DNA from: Macrotis lagotis
Lineage: Eukaryota; Chordata; Mammalia; Peramelemorphia; Peramelidae
DNA length: 64,000 nt
Assembly (NCBI RefSeq): GCF_037893015.1
Contig: NC_133663.1
Location: 217,157,638 to 217,221,637 of the forward strand
Direction of reading: 5' to 3'
Position numbers and translations under genes: made by a program. Each line of letters begins with the position of its first letter. The first letter of the stretch is position 1. The notes under the pieces were generated by a model. That model did no database searches, had not been told where the DNA came from, and was given only the letters and a program-made list of their open reading frames with translations. Shown here in pieces: positions 47,051 through 57,108 of the stretch.

Positions 47051-47192
47051 CATTAAAATGAAACTGCTATCTAAACAGGCTAGATTACCTACACAATGTT
47101 CTGTACCTAGCAAGTGTAAAATTGGGATCAAGTCTCCTGATACTATCTTGAACTGCCCAAAAGGCACATGGCCTCTTAAAGAATTGAAATTT

Positions 47193-47352
47193 GGGGGCAG
47201 CTAGGTAGCTCAGTGGATACAGTGGCCCTGGAGACAGGAATACCTGAGTTCAAATCCGGTGTGAGGTACTTAATAATTAGCTAGCTGTGTGGCTTTGCAA
47301 GCCACCTAAACCCATTTGCCTTGCAAAAACCTAAAGAAAGAAACAAAAAAAA
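47193..47352 (+). mobile_element. tRNA-derived marsupial SINE with clear TSD
   Basis: 'ggggcagctaggtagctcag' to 'ccatttgccttgcaaaaacc' and an A-rich tail. Target-site duplication: 'aagaattgaaatttg' (47178-47192) and 'aagaattgcaatttg' (about 47353-47367), 14 of 15 matching. Confidence 0.94.
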
Positions 47353-47367
47353 GAATTGCAATTTGTA

Positions 47368-48863
47368 CAGAATATAGATGGTAGACTATAAATATTTTAA
47401 ATGATAGTTGCCATTCCTGAAATTTATGAAAATTTTTTCTTCCTATAAACTTTTTCAGAATTAATATAATTTAATAGATTTTTTTTATTAATTTGATTTC
47501 TTTGGGCTGCTTTTTGGATATGTTTAAAATTAAAATAAATTGGTATGATTGATGTTATTTTTCTATGAAAATGTTTACAACTGGATCACAAATACGTTTA
47601 AGATATCCTGAAAAATGTTTAAAAATCTGAATTATTCTTAAAGATTTGTAACTAGTGTTTCTCCAAAATAAATATTCACTATAATAGGATTGTTTGTTCT
47701 TGCCTGAAAAATGATCTCTAAGGAGAGGAAAATAAATTAATTATCAATTATCTCTTTAAAATTAAACTAAATTGAAAAGACATTAATACAAATTCTCAAG
47801 GGGTATGTTATGTTGTGTTTATGCCAAAATAACATAGCTTTTCATTTATGACTGTGGAAAACTCATTTTATTTGAGCTGAGTGAATGAAAAACTGGCCTG
47901 CTTTTATATGACTTGGGATTTACATGGTAGCTAAATAGCAAAATACACCCCAAAATCTGTCTACCCTCTGAATTAAAAGTTTCAGGACTAGGAAATCATT
48001 ATGTAATAAGATATCTAATTCAATTTTTTTAACAATGCTACTTATTTTCATATTTTACCTTACTAGAAATAAAAATTATTTCCATACAACTTTGACTTCT
48101 TGGTCCTAATTATGCACTCTGACATTGTAAAAATTACTTGGCATGCACACTATATTCTTTATCATTGCGATCATTTTCCTCTTGAAATACCAAAATTTAC
48201 TATTATATCTCTTAAAATGTACTGCTCAGAATCAAATATGACAGAGGTAAACTGATCATTCAACAGTATAGTATGACTACCATGCTCTGGACATATTTCT
48301 ATTAAGTCATTATTAGGAGACAGAGTTAACTGTTTTATTGTTTATGTCACATTAATTACAATGATTTTGACATCTAAAATCTTTTGTGGAACCAAATCTT
48401 TCTTTGTATAGTTTTCTTTTAAATTAATCACATAACTTTGCATTTGCTATGAATAAATGTCTCTTTGCTATTTTAGCTCATCATTATAGTTTAAATGAAA
48501 AACTCTTGAATTAACATATGTACAGTTTTGTTTCAAACCTAAAGACATTTGTGAGCTCAAACACATCACTTTAATGCCTCAGGAATATTGAATTTAATTC
48601 TTTGTCTCACTGTGTTATCAATTTGGCAGACCTCTCCAATCTTTTTTGATATTGGCCCTCAGATGACAGGCTAGAAAATTTTCCTGAGTAGTTGAAACTG
48701 ACAGAACTTATTCTACATTAAGAAACTATGATCAAATTCATTTTAGAATGGGGCTTCACAGAAATTCTTTGGTATCTTCCAAAATTAAGGAGAAGAAAAT
48801 TTGTTCATTCAATTTACCAATTAAGATTTCATAGTTTCAAGGTCCCTGTGACACCTGTTATAG
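47368..48863. other. Unassigned AT-rich DNA
   Basis: About 1.5 kb without a recognisable repeat or gene; the longest open frame (70 aa, 48728) runs into the HAL1 target site and is not a gene. Confidence 0.45.
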
Positions 48864-48872
48864 AAGATGGTA
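48864..48872. repeat. Left target-site duplication of the HAL1
   Basis: 'aagatggta', repeated exactly at 52083-52091. Confidence 0.75.
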
Positions 48873-49608
48873 AGGGGAGCCAAGATGGCGACAAGAAGGG
48901 ATCCAGTCTTAGGGGCTCTCTGATAAAATTCATCAGCTAAGGACTCTAACTAAACTTCCGAGAGACAGAACCCACAAAGGGACCCAGTGAGGCAGTTCTC
49001 CTACTCAAGGTAACTGGGAAAAGAGCAGAAAGGCTCTGCTCCCCAGATCGGAGAGGTGGCCTGCCAGAGGGGTGGCCTGCCAGAGCCAAAGAACCTCAGC
49101 CTCCCAGAGGCAGCCCCAGGGCACTGGGGGTCTCAGATCATAGCAGCGGGGGAGTCTCCTGAGCTGCACCCCAAGGAGCACTGGGCAAAAAGTGGGGGAA
49201 CAGCGGGGGACCTCTGCCAGAGCAAGCACGTGGAGCCCAGCCCTCAGGGCACACTGCAAGCAGCATCCTCTTTCCCCAGCCCTGATCCAGGAAACAGAAG
49301 CAGGCTGAGCTGGTAAGCAGGAGCCCCCAGTGCATGAGCCCATGGAGTTGAGGGAGGGGAGTGAAGAGAGACTGCCTAACTCTGTCCTCTGCCCCTGAAA
49401 CAGGACTCTGGGGTTCTGACCACATTCAGATCCTGACGGCAGTCTAGGCCCCCCCATAGAACAGCAGCCCCCCCCCCCACGTCAGCAGAGGGAGGTGCTT
49501 ATGGTCATTCACAGACCAGGAGGGAGGACAGAGCTGCACACACTGAGACCCTTGTGGGAGTGCCCCAAAAGCTCAAGAAACACCCCAAACCAGGCCCAGG
49601 CTGGGAAA

Positions 49609-50708
49609 ATGAGCAAGCAGAGAAACAAAAAGAAGACTATTGAGAAATATTTTGCAAATGAGCCCAAGAAGGACCAAAATACTCAGTCTGAAGATGAGGA
49701 AGCACAAGCTCCTGCATCTAAAGACTCCAAGAAAAACAGAAATTGGGCTCAAGCTATGATAGAGCTCAAAAAAGACTTTGAAAATCAAATGATGGAGTTG
49801 GAAGAAAAACTGGGAAAAAGAAAGGAGAGAGATGCAGGAAAAACATGAAAATGAAGTCAGCAGCTTAGTCAAGGAAATCCCAAAAAATGCTGAAGAAAAT
49901 AGCATGCTAAAAAACAGCTTAGGTCAAATGGATAGAACAGTTCAAAAAGTTATTGAGGAGAAGAATGCTTTAAAAAGAAAAATTGGCCAGATGGAAAAAG
50001 AGATAAGAAAACTCTCTGAGGAGAACAAATCCTTCAGACAAAGAATAGAATTCAGGGAGATTGATGAATTTAACAGAAATCAGGAATCAATACTTCAAAA
50101 CCAAAAAAAATGAAAAATTAGAAGAAAATGTGAATTATCTCTTTGAAAAAACAACTGATATGGAAAACAGACTTAGGAAAGATAATTTAAAAATTATTGG
50201 AATACCTGAAAGTCATGATCAGGAAAAGAGCCTCGACATCATTTTCAAAGAATTATTACAGGAAAATTGCCCTGATATTCTAGAAGCAGAGGGCAAAATA
50301 GAAATGGAGAGAATCCACCGATCCCCCAGAGAAAGAGATCCCAAAAAGCCAACCCCTAGGAATATTATAGCCAAGTTCCAGAACTCCCAAGTCAAAGAGA
50401 AAATATTACAAGCAGCCAGAAGGACACAGTTCAAATATCGTGGAGCTGCAGTCAGGATCACACAGGACTTAGCAGCAGCTACATTGGAAGCTCGTAGGGC
50501 TTGGAATACAATATACCAGAAGGCAAGAGAGCTTAGAATGCAGCCAAGAATGAACTACCCAGCAAGGCTGAATGTCCTCTTCCAGGGGAAAAGATGGACT
50601 TTCAATGAACCAGGGGAATTTCAAAGGTTCCGTTTGGAATGGCCAGAGCTGAACAGAAGGTTTGATCTTCAGATACAGGACTCAGGTGAAGCATGGAGAT
50701 TGGAGTAG
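49609..50708 (+). pseudogene. HAL1 ORF1 (L1 ORF1p-like), nearly intact, two frameshifts
   Basis: ORF1p is a coiled-coil RNA chaperone. Start MSKQRNKKKTIEKYF at 49609. An acidic N-terminus and the helix NWAQAMIELKKDFENQ follow in frame one. A frameshift near 49815-49835 leads into the coiled coil (49832-50113; LKNSLGQMDRTVQKVIEEK, KRKIGQMEKEIRKLSEEN). A second frameshift in an A8 run near 50102-50110 leads to RRM (DNLKIIGIPESHDQEK) and CTD (PRNIIAKFQNSQVKEKIL, FKYRGAAVRITQDLAAATL, LFQGKRWTFNEPGEF) to the stop at 50706. No in-frame nonsense was seen within the three segments. Both shifts lie in or next to A/G-rich homopolymers. Confidence 0.85.
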
Positions 50709-51204
50709 AGGGGGGAAATATGAGGGACATAATGAGGATGAACTGCATGTATTCCTGCAGAGAAAAATGACACTGATAATACTCATATGAACCTTCTCAG
50801 TTAATAGAGCAGGTAGAGAGAGCCTTTATAGTTGAAGCACAGAAGAAAGCTGAATTCGAAGATAAAATATGGTGTAAAAATGGAGTCAATAGAAAAAAAG
50901 GGAAATGGAATGGGAGAAAGAAAAAGGAGAGGGGGAATAGTACAAGATATTTCACTTAAGATTTTTTTTTTATTACAATGAGCTATTGCAATGATATGGA
51001 AGGGGGGAGGCAAGGGGGAATGAGGGAAAACTTTGCTCTCATCAGAGATGGCTAGGAGAGGAAACAGCAAATTACTCAATGGGGTATAGACATCTGGAGT
51101 AAGAAGGAGGCGGGAGCAGGGGGAAGGGGTGGGGATGTGAATAAAGGAGGAGAGGATGGACCATGGGGGGAGAGTGGTCAGATATAACACATTTTCTTTC
51201 TTAC

Positions 51205-51345
51205 TTCTTGCAAGGGGCTGGGATAGGAAGGTCTGCCCATGACCACAGGGCCAGGTGGATTCTGGGCCTATGGGGTGGTATGGGGGCTCAGGGCTTCTTG
51301 GCCCCAGGACCAGGGATCTGTCTGCTGCGCCATTCAGCGACCCTA
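51205..51345 (-). repeat. Antisense SINE-derived module A in HAL1 3' region
   Basis: Plus strand reads 'cttgcaaggggctgggat', 'ccatgaccacagggccaggt', 'cttggccccaggaccaggga', 'tgctgcgccattcagcgacc'. Compared with the antisense SINE at 17420-17560, the order of blocks is kept but many positions differ, with a bias to G and C. Confidence 0.6.
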
Positions 51346-51561
51346 CAGCAGAGTCAGAGTGAAAGGAGAGAGAAAATAGAGTACATGGTAGTGGAGAAAT
51401 AAGAAAGGAGGGAGTTGCGATCAACAATGGCAAAGGTGGAAAAATATGGAAATAACTTTTGTGATGGACTTATCATAAAGAATGAGATCCACCCATGACA
51501 GAGTTGTTGGTGTTGGAACAAAGACTCAAGCACATTTTTTGTGATGATTATTTGGGGGAGG

Positions 51562-51750
51562 GTGCAGGGCAAGTAGGGCTGGATGGCCTGCCTGCGGCCA
51601 CATAGCAGGGTGATCTTTGGGTGTCTGGGGCCGGCTTTGGACCCAGGTGCTCCTGGCTCAAGGGCCAATGCTCTGTCTGCCACCCAGCCACACCTACTAT
51701 TATTACTATTCTATTTTATTTTGGTTCTTTTTTTTCTTTCTTTTTTGGTT
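51562..51750 (-). repeat. Antisense SINE-derived module B and TAT-rich tail
   Basis: 'gggcaagtagggctggatgg', 'gcggccacatagcagggtga', 'tggggccggctttggaccca', 'tgctcctggctcaagggcca', 'atgctctgtctgccaccca', then 'ctattattactatt' and a T-rich run. The SINE order is clear. The unit is repeated as module C. Confidence 0.72.
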
Positions 51751-51945
51751 TTTGCAGGGCAGTGGGTATCGGGTGGCTTGCATGTCACACAGCTGGGTGG
51801 TTGTTGGGTTTACGAGGCTGGATGTGGACTCGGGTGCTTGTGGCTCCAGGGCTGTTGCTTCATCCATTGCGCCAGCTGGGCATACCTACAATTATTACTA
51901 TTATTATTTTTTTATTTTAATTTTTTTTTCCTCTCCCCTTTACTT
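51751..51945 (-). repeat. Antisense SINE-derived module C and TAT-rich tail
   Basis: 'tttttgcagggcagtgggta', 'catgtcacacagctgggtgg', 'gaggctggatgtggactcgg', 'cttgtggctccagggctgtt', 'catccattgcgccagctggg', then 'caattattactattatta' and a T-rich run. Together with B it forms a two-copy array of about 190 bp. Confidence 0.75.
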
Positions 51946-52082
51946 TTTTTGCCCAAACAAGTCTATCTATATTCATGGGGGAGGAGGGGTATTTTGTTTA
52001 CTTGTAAACAAGAATATGTTATTAATGTAAAAAAAACATTTGTACAAAATGAGAATAAAAAATAAATTTAAGATTAAAAAAA

Positions 52083-52091
52083 AAGATGGTA
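52083..52091. repeat. Right target-site duplication of the HAL1
   Basis: 'aagatggta', exact match to 48864-48872. Confidence 0.75.
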
Positions 52092-52119
52092 GGAAATTTA
52101 GCTAAGAAACAGTATGTTT

Positions 52120-52273
52120 GGGCCGGCTAGGTGGTGCAGTGGATAGAGCACTGGCCCTGGAGTCAGGAGTACCTGAGTTCAAATCCGGCCTCAGACACTT
52201 AATAATTACCTAGCTGTGTGGCCTTGGGCAAGCCACTTAACCCCATTTTCCTTACAAAAACCTCAAAAAAAAA
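52120..52273 (+). mobile_element. tRNA-derived marsupial SINE, complete and little diverged
   Basis: 'gggccggctaggtggtgcag' to 'aagccacttaaccccatttt' and a poly(A). Target-site duplication 'aagaaacagtatgttt' (52104-52119) and 'aagaaacagtatgctt' (52274-52289), 15 of 16. This is the best reference copy for the active SINE in this window. Confidence 0.96.
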
Positions 52274-52289
52274 AAGAAACAGTATGCTT

Positions 52290-52692
52290 TATCATGAAAC
52301 TTATACTCTTAAAAAAGAGAATATGACACTGACATTCACAAAATTTTATCCCCAAGATGAGGGACAAAATATTACCTATGTGAACCCAGACAAGGAAAGA
52401 CTTTCTGAAAACAATGGTATTTAGGTTCTACTTTAAAGGATTTGAAAAAATTCATAATATTGTCAGTAAGGGATTCCAGACATAATGATCATTACAAATA
52501 AATACATTCAGGTAGAAAAGTGAAGGTCCTATAATGGGGTGGAGGAAAGGGAGAACAAGTTTGGTTAGAACAGTTTGGATACAGCATAGAGTATATGGAC
52601 AGGAGAAATTAGAGATAAAATTGGGGGGAAACTTTGATGGCAGATACTAGATAATCATAAATGTTGAAGAATAATTTTAAGCAGTAGAAATT
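52290..52692 (-). mobile_element. Antisense L2 fragment, diverged
   Basis: 'aggaaagactttctgaaaac', 'aagggattccagacataatg', 'gggagaacaagtttggttag' and 'aaatgttgaagaataatttt' follow the antisense L2 order seen near 25900-26050. Weak. Confidence 0.45.
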
Positions 52693-52714
52693 TTGGGGCA
52701 GCTAGATCTACATG

Positions 52715-53160
52715 GGAGTAAACTCAGTCAGTGAATATTTATCAAGGTCTTACTATTTACCAGAATAGTGATAAGCATGTCAAAAAAAAATTTTTAAAGG
52801 ATAAATCTGGAGTAGTACCGGAGGAAATACAAGATTAGGGAGGATTTAGAATTTTTTTTTTACAAAAAGCTGAATATTAGTTGAGACTAAAAGAACAAGA
52901 AGATTAGGGGAGCTCAGAAAGTTAGGAAGAAAAGATGAGGAGGGATAGCATTCCAAACCTGGGAGAAAACCATCAAGCATTCAAAGTAAGAAGTGTTTCA
53001 TTCAAAGAACAGCAAGAAGATGAATAAGGTGCAACATTTTAAAGTTAGGATGAGATTAGATTATAAAGAAATTTAAAAGCTTGATAAAATTTTCCTTTTT
53101 TAATCCTGAAGGCTATGGGGAGCCACTAGAGGTTATTTGGTCCTTAAAAGAACTTATTAG
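52715..53160 (-). mobile_element. Antisense L2 fragment
   Basis: 'gaatatttatcaaggtctta' (3' end), then 'agggatagcattccaaacct', 'gaacagcaagaagatgaata', 'aggctatggggagccactag': antisense L2 landmarks in order. Confidence 0.68.
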
Positions 53161-53315
53161 TGGGGGCAGCTAGGTGGTGCAGTGGATAGTGCACTGAGCC
53201 CGGAGTCAGAAGAACCTGAGTTCAAATCCAGCCTCAGACACTTAATAATTGTCTAGCTGTGTTACCTTGGGCAAGTCACTCTTAAGACCATTGCCTCAAG
53301 CAAATAAAAATTTTA
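53161..53315 (+). mobile_element. tRNA-derived marsupial SINE
   Basis: 'gggggcagctaggtggtgca' through 'gagttcaaatccagcctcag' to an A/T-rich tail. Flanks 'aaaagaacttattagt' and 'aaaagaacccataagt' form a diverged target-site duplication. Inserted in L2. Confidence 0.93.
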
Positions 53316-53331
53316 AAAAGAACCCATAAGT

Positions 53332-53478
53332 ACCTCCTGAAAGATATTTCAAAATTAAATCTCCCAGGAATAAAAACAGTCAAATTCCAGAGCGCCCTGA
53401 TCAAGGAAACTATACTGCAAACAGTCAAAAAGAATCCACCCAAATATCATAGAACTACAGTCAGGATCAAATGTAATT
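53332..53478 (+). mobile_element. L1 ORF1 C-terminal domain fragment
   Basis: 'aaatctcccaggaataaaaa', 'aaattccagagcgccctgat' and 'aactacagtcaggatcaaa' match the ORF1 CTD near 50355-50462. Confidence 0.65.
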
Positions 53479-53659
53479 GAGAAAAATAAAATAAAAATTA
53501 AATATGCAAAAGGGGAAAGAATCTACAATGGTTAGAATATTTTGAGGCAATATTCAAGTTGATATGGTAGTTACAGATAAATGACCTTGAAGAAAACAGA
53601 AAGTCATAGAAGAAAGAAGTATTTCAAATATGAAAATTTTGTTTACCAATATATAATGT

Positions 53660-54060
53660 AATCACAACAAGCATAATGGTAACATGGCATAATGACTGGA
53701 AATCCAGGAAGACCTTGGTTTTGATATTGCCTTTGAAGGACACTATATGATTTTGGAAAGGTCTCAATGTACCAAGCAACTCTGTCAGAGTATTAGTTAA
53801 ACAAAAGGTACAGCTTTGCACTCGAAGGACTTCCTTAAAATAGAAGTTGATGAGTTCCTTATCCCTATGAAAAAATACAGATCATCCATTTCATCCTAGG
53901 CCATCACCAATCAATTTGACTTTCATCCTGCCACTGAACTTTAATAATTCTGGAAAAGAAAGTGAGTGAGACTGATGTATTTGTGCAACTCTGCCTCACA
54001 ATTCCAGTTCCTTTATAAGTCAAGACATCACCCTATGATATCTTCACAAATAAAGAATAA
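53660..54060 (+). mobile_element. Old marsupial tRNA-type SINE, about 400 bp
   Basis: First half: 'gcataatgactggaaatcca', 'ggaagaccttggttttgata', 'aagcaactctgtcagagtat'. Second half: 'tcatcctaggccatcaccaa', 'ctgccactgaactttaataa', 'cctataagt'-like block and 'gacatcaccctatgat'. I recall this order from a long tRNA-headed marsupial SINE; name not assigned. Confidence 0.5.
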
Positions 54061-54427
54061 ACTACATTATTAGAGATGGAATTAAAGCTCCCACCACCAC
54101 CAGCAGCCCTCTCTCTCACTATGTCTATCTGTCTAGCTATCTGTTTCCTCTCCCCTCTTTTATAAAATACCCCTATAGTTTCTCATATATAATATATAAA
54201 TATATTCAATTTTGATAGAATACTAAGTTATATAGTTTATATGCAGAATGATGTTCTTGGGTTTTTTTTCTTTTTTACTAAATTCTCAATCTTTCTAAAG
54301 ATTTCTCCATCTTTATATATTGAAATCCAACTTACAGGGTTTTTTTAAGCTATGTTTATTTTTCATCAAAATTTTTGACATTTACATGAACCTTACAATA
54401 TAATTGAAATGTGAGGAGTAAATTTAA

Positions 54428-54495
<68 letters not shown>

Positions 54496-55127
54496 CAGAG
54501 ATATCTGTAGTATAGTATAACCAAGAAACTTAAAGTCAATAAAAATTTATGACAAGTGAATTATATCCACTTGAAAATATTAGATAGCTCATTTCATTTG
54601 GTAACCTATTATATGAAAAGAGATTGCCATTATATAGGTAATTCATATTCATTTTCATGGCTTCAGAAAGTATGACTGTAGAAGATGAGATCACAATTAG
54701 TCACATTAGAGAAAACACCTAGCTAAAAGCCCTCTAAATTTAACTACATCTACGTATGCAACTACCCACACATATATGCATATATTTCTTTGTTTATATA
54801 TGCCTATATGTCAATATTAACATGTCTCCATTTCTATCCATATCTATATCTATACCTATCTATCTTTCTATCTATCCATTTACATAAAGACATATAAAGG
54901 GTCCAAATAAAGTGAAACCAAAAATGTGTACTGGTAAATTCCATTATGGTAAAACATACAGAAAGAGTTGGATCAATTACTGGATTATTAATACCACCAA
55001 TCCACTTCACAAGTCCCAGAAATTAGTAGGCATTAATTCTGTCTACTAAGAAAAGAAAGAAGTGGTGGAAAAAATATAGAAGACATTTTGATTCCATATC
55101 TTAATAAAATAAATCCTATAAATGGCT
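54061..55127. other. AT-rich DNA with simple repeats, no gene seen
   Basis: Holds a (TA)n tract (54430-54493), a short imperfect (CTAT)n near 54835-54885, and otherwise unassigned sequence. Confidence 0.5.
54430..54493. repeat. (TA)n microsatellite, about 32 units
   Basis: Perfect TA run of about 64 bases. Confidence 0.96.
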
Positions 55128-55268
55128 AGGTGGCACAGTAGATAGAGCACCAGCCCCAGAGTCAGGAGTACCTGAGTTCAAATCTGGCCTCAGACACTTT
55201 ATAATTACCTAGCTGTGTGGCCTTGGGCAAGTCACCCATTACCTTGCAACAAAACCTAAAAAAAATAA
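55128..55268 (+). mobile_element. tRNA-derived marsupial SINE, 5' end slightly short
   Basis: 'ggctaggtggcacagtagat' through 'ggagtacctgagttcaaatc'-type box to 'ccattaccttgcaacaaaac' and an A-rich tail. Confidence 0.92.
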
Positions 55269-55639
55269 TTAATATAGAATTACAATGTATAGAATAAGAT
55301 ATATAGTATAATATATGATATATATTTGAAAAAAATTACTTTTGCTTAATGATGTTTTAAGATTTGACATTTATACAAAAGTTTTGAGGATTTCAATTCT
55401 TTGGAATTTTGGAGCAAAATATTTGTTTTTCCTCTACTTTTTTGATTGGAAAAATGTATTATTGTTAGGTGATCATCTACATTGTTACGAAACTATAAAG
55501 ATTAATGAGCTATTGTTGGAATGAATAATTGAGTGTATTATTTTTATGCTGGTCTTGAGCTTTGTTTCTAAAAAAATGTCATTAAATGTATGGTTACACT
55601 GATGTGGAACATGGAACTACTTCAAAATCTTTTGTTTTG

Positions 55640-55905
55640 AGAATGTCACCTTCTTTCTGTCCTTTCTTCCTTTCTTCCTTTCTTTCTTTCTTCCTTCCTT
55701 CCTTCTTTCCTTCCTTCCTTGCTTCCTTCCTTCCTTCCTTCCTTCCTTCCTTCCTTCCTTCCTTCCTACCTTCCTACCTTCCTTCCTTCTTTCTGTCCTT
55801 TATCCCTTCTTCCCTTTATTCCTTTCTTTCATTCTTTTTTGTTTCTTCCTTTGCTTCTTTGTTTCTTTCCTGACTTCTTTCTTTGCTGGCTGCATTCATT
55901 CATTC

Positions 55906-55972
<67 letters not shown>

Positions 55973-56153
55973 CTTTCATTTTTCTTTCTTGTTTCTTCTC
56001 TCTACCTTCCATCCATCCTTCCTTCCTTCCTTCCTTCTTTTTTCATTCCTCCCTTCAAGCTTCCTTTCTTTCATCATTTCTTGTTTCTTCCTTTGTTTCT
56101 TTGTGTGTTTGTTTCTTCTCTTTTTTCTGTTCTGTCTTCTTTCTTTACTAGCT

Positions 56154-56197
<44 letters not shown>

Positions 56198-56238
56198 TCC
56201 TTCTCCCTTCCTTCCTTCCTTCTTTCTTTCTTTGCCAT
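55640..56238. repeat. Pyrimidine tract, (CTTT)n and (CCTT)n, about 600 bp
   Basis: Alternating blocks of (CCTT)n (55690-55795), (CTTT)n (55905-55975 and 56150-56200) and mixed C/T. Nearly purine-free on this strand over long runs. Long open frames in all three plus frames (95, 120 and 219 aa) and a Lys/Glu/Arg-rich frame on minus are artefacts. Confidence 0.95.
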
Positions 56239-57108
56239 ACTGTGAATTTAAAAGCAAAATTTTAGTGCTTTTGTCAAATGAAAATGATGAAAAAAAGGTA
56301 TTTAACCTTAGGAAAAGAAGATATTCTATAAAAGCATTATATGTTTATTGTTGTTTTCATCCTTTATTTTTGTATTGATATTACATGTTGATGATTTTTA
56401 AGATGAATTTGATTTAATTAAGGTGGAGATGCAAAAATTGCTAACCAATTCTTATATATTCATTGAAGTCCTGTAGGAAGTCAAAAGCCAGGATGACTGG
56501 CCATTCCTCAGAATTCAGAAAATAACTTTGGTGTCTTGAATGTCTGACCAGGCTATAAGTACTCCAGTATCCTTTCTTCTGTTGCATAATTGACTGTTAA
56601 AAAAATAAGAAAAACAAATTGTTCTCTTCAACCCATTTCACTTAGGCTCATATGCTTGGAGTAGGCATTCATTTAACATACCTATAAATTGTAGGATTGA
56701 AGATTAGTTTCCCCCTAATTTAGCCTGTATGCTACAATGATTTTGCTAGGGTATGGCTGCTAGGCATTCCACAGTTGAGAGTTGCATGAAGGTGGATACC
56801 TAAACTGGATCTGAAACTGTAAAAGAGGTTCACCAAACATTCAAATCACAGATATTAGTTCTCTCTAAACTCCTCCCACACTGTTATAAGCACATTATTT
56901 TTTTCAAGATAATTATCTAGCTTTTTGACTTTGTATTTTAAGTGTATTGGGTTCTTAACATTTCTACCAATTAATGACTATTAGGTGGTGTAATATAAAA
57001 GACTTTAAACACAAAGTCAGGAAGACATAATTCAAATCATCAGAACTTTCCAGCTTATGACATAAGGCAATTCATTAATTTCTTCAACTTTAAAAGTTCA
57101 TTAATGTC
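56239..57108. other. Unassigned DNA, possibly part of a dispersed marsupial repeat
   Basis: 56480-56860 has blocks ('agccaggatgactggccatt', 'tgtctgaccaggctataagt', 'gagttgcatgaaggtggata') that I associate with a dispersed marsupial element, but I cannot name it. No coding frame. Confidence 0.3.

Larger units (their letters stand above)
48873..52082 (+). mobile_element. HAL1 retrotransposon, young copy, 3.2 kb, with antisense SINE modules
   Basis: A 5' end of L1 type ('aggggagccaagatggcgac'), a GC-rich 5'UTR, a nearly readable ORF1 (49609-50708), no ORF2, and a long 3' region ending in a poly(A) at about 52074. Perfect 9-bp flanking repeats define the ends. HAL1 elements depend on L1 ORF2 protein supplied in trans. 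The 3' region follows the older HAL1 (1817-4290) block by block but carries three extra SINE-derived antisense segments. Low decay and an exact TSD mark it as one of the youngest LINE-type insertions here. Confidence 0.85.

Noticed and set aside
49005..49457. 150-aa minus-strand frame and overlapping plus frame in GC-rich DNA
   Set aside because: It lies in the HAL1 5'UTR; the GC-rich composition lowers stop frequency, and no protein family is recognised.
50061..50708. 215-aa open frame as an intact host gene
   Set aside because: It is the RRM and C-terminal part of HAL1 ORF1 and starts at an internal methionine.
51583..52065. Overlapping plus-strand frames of 160, 137 and 99 aa in the HAL1 3' region
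   Set aside because: They read SINE-derived and T-rich sequence in all three frames at once, so they are composition artefacts.
55586..56378. Open frames of 95, 120 and 219 aa rich in Phe, Ser, Leu and Pro
   Set aside because: Pyrimidine-only DNA lacks stop codons in the sense strand; these are artefacts, not membrane proteins.
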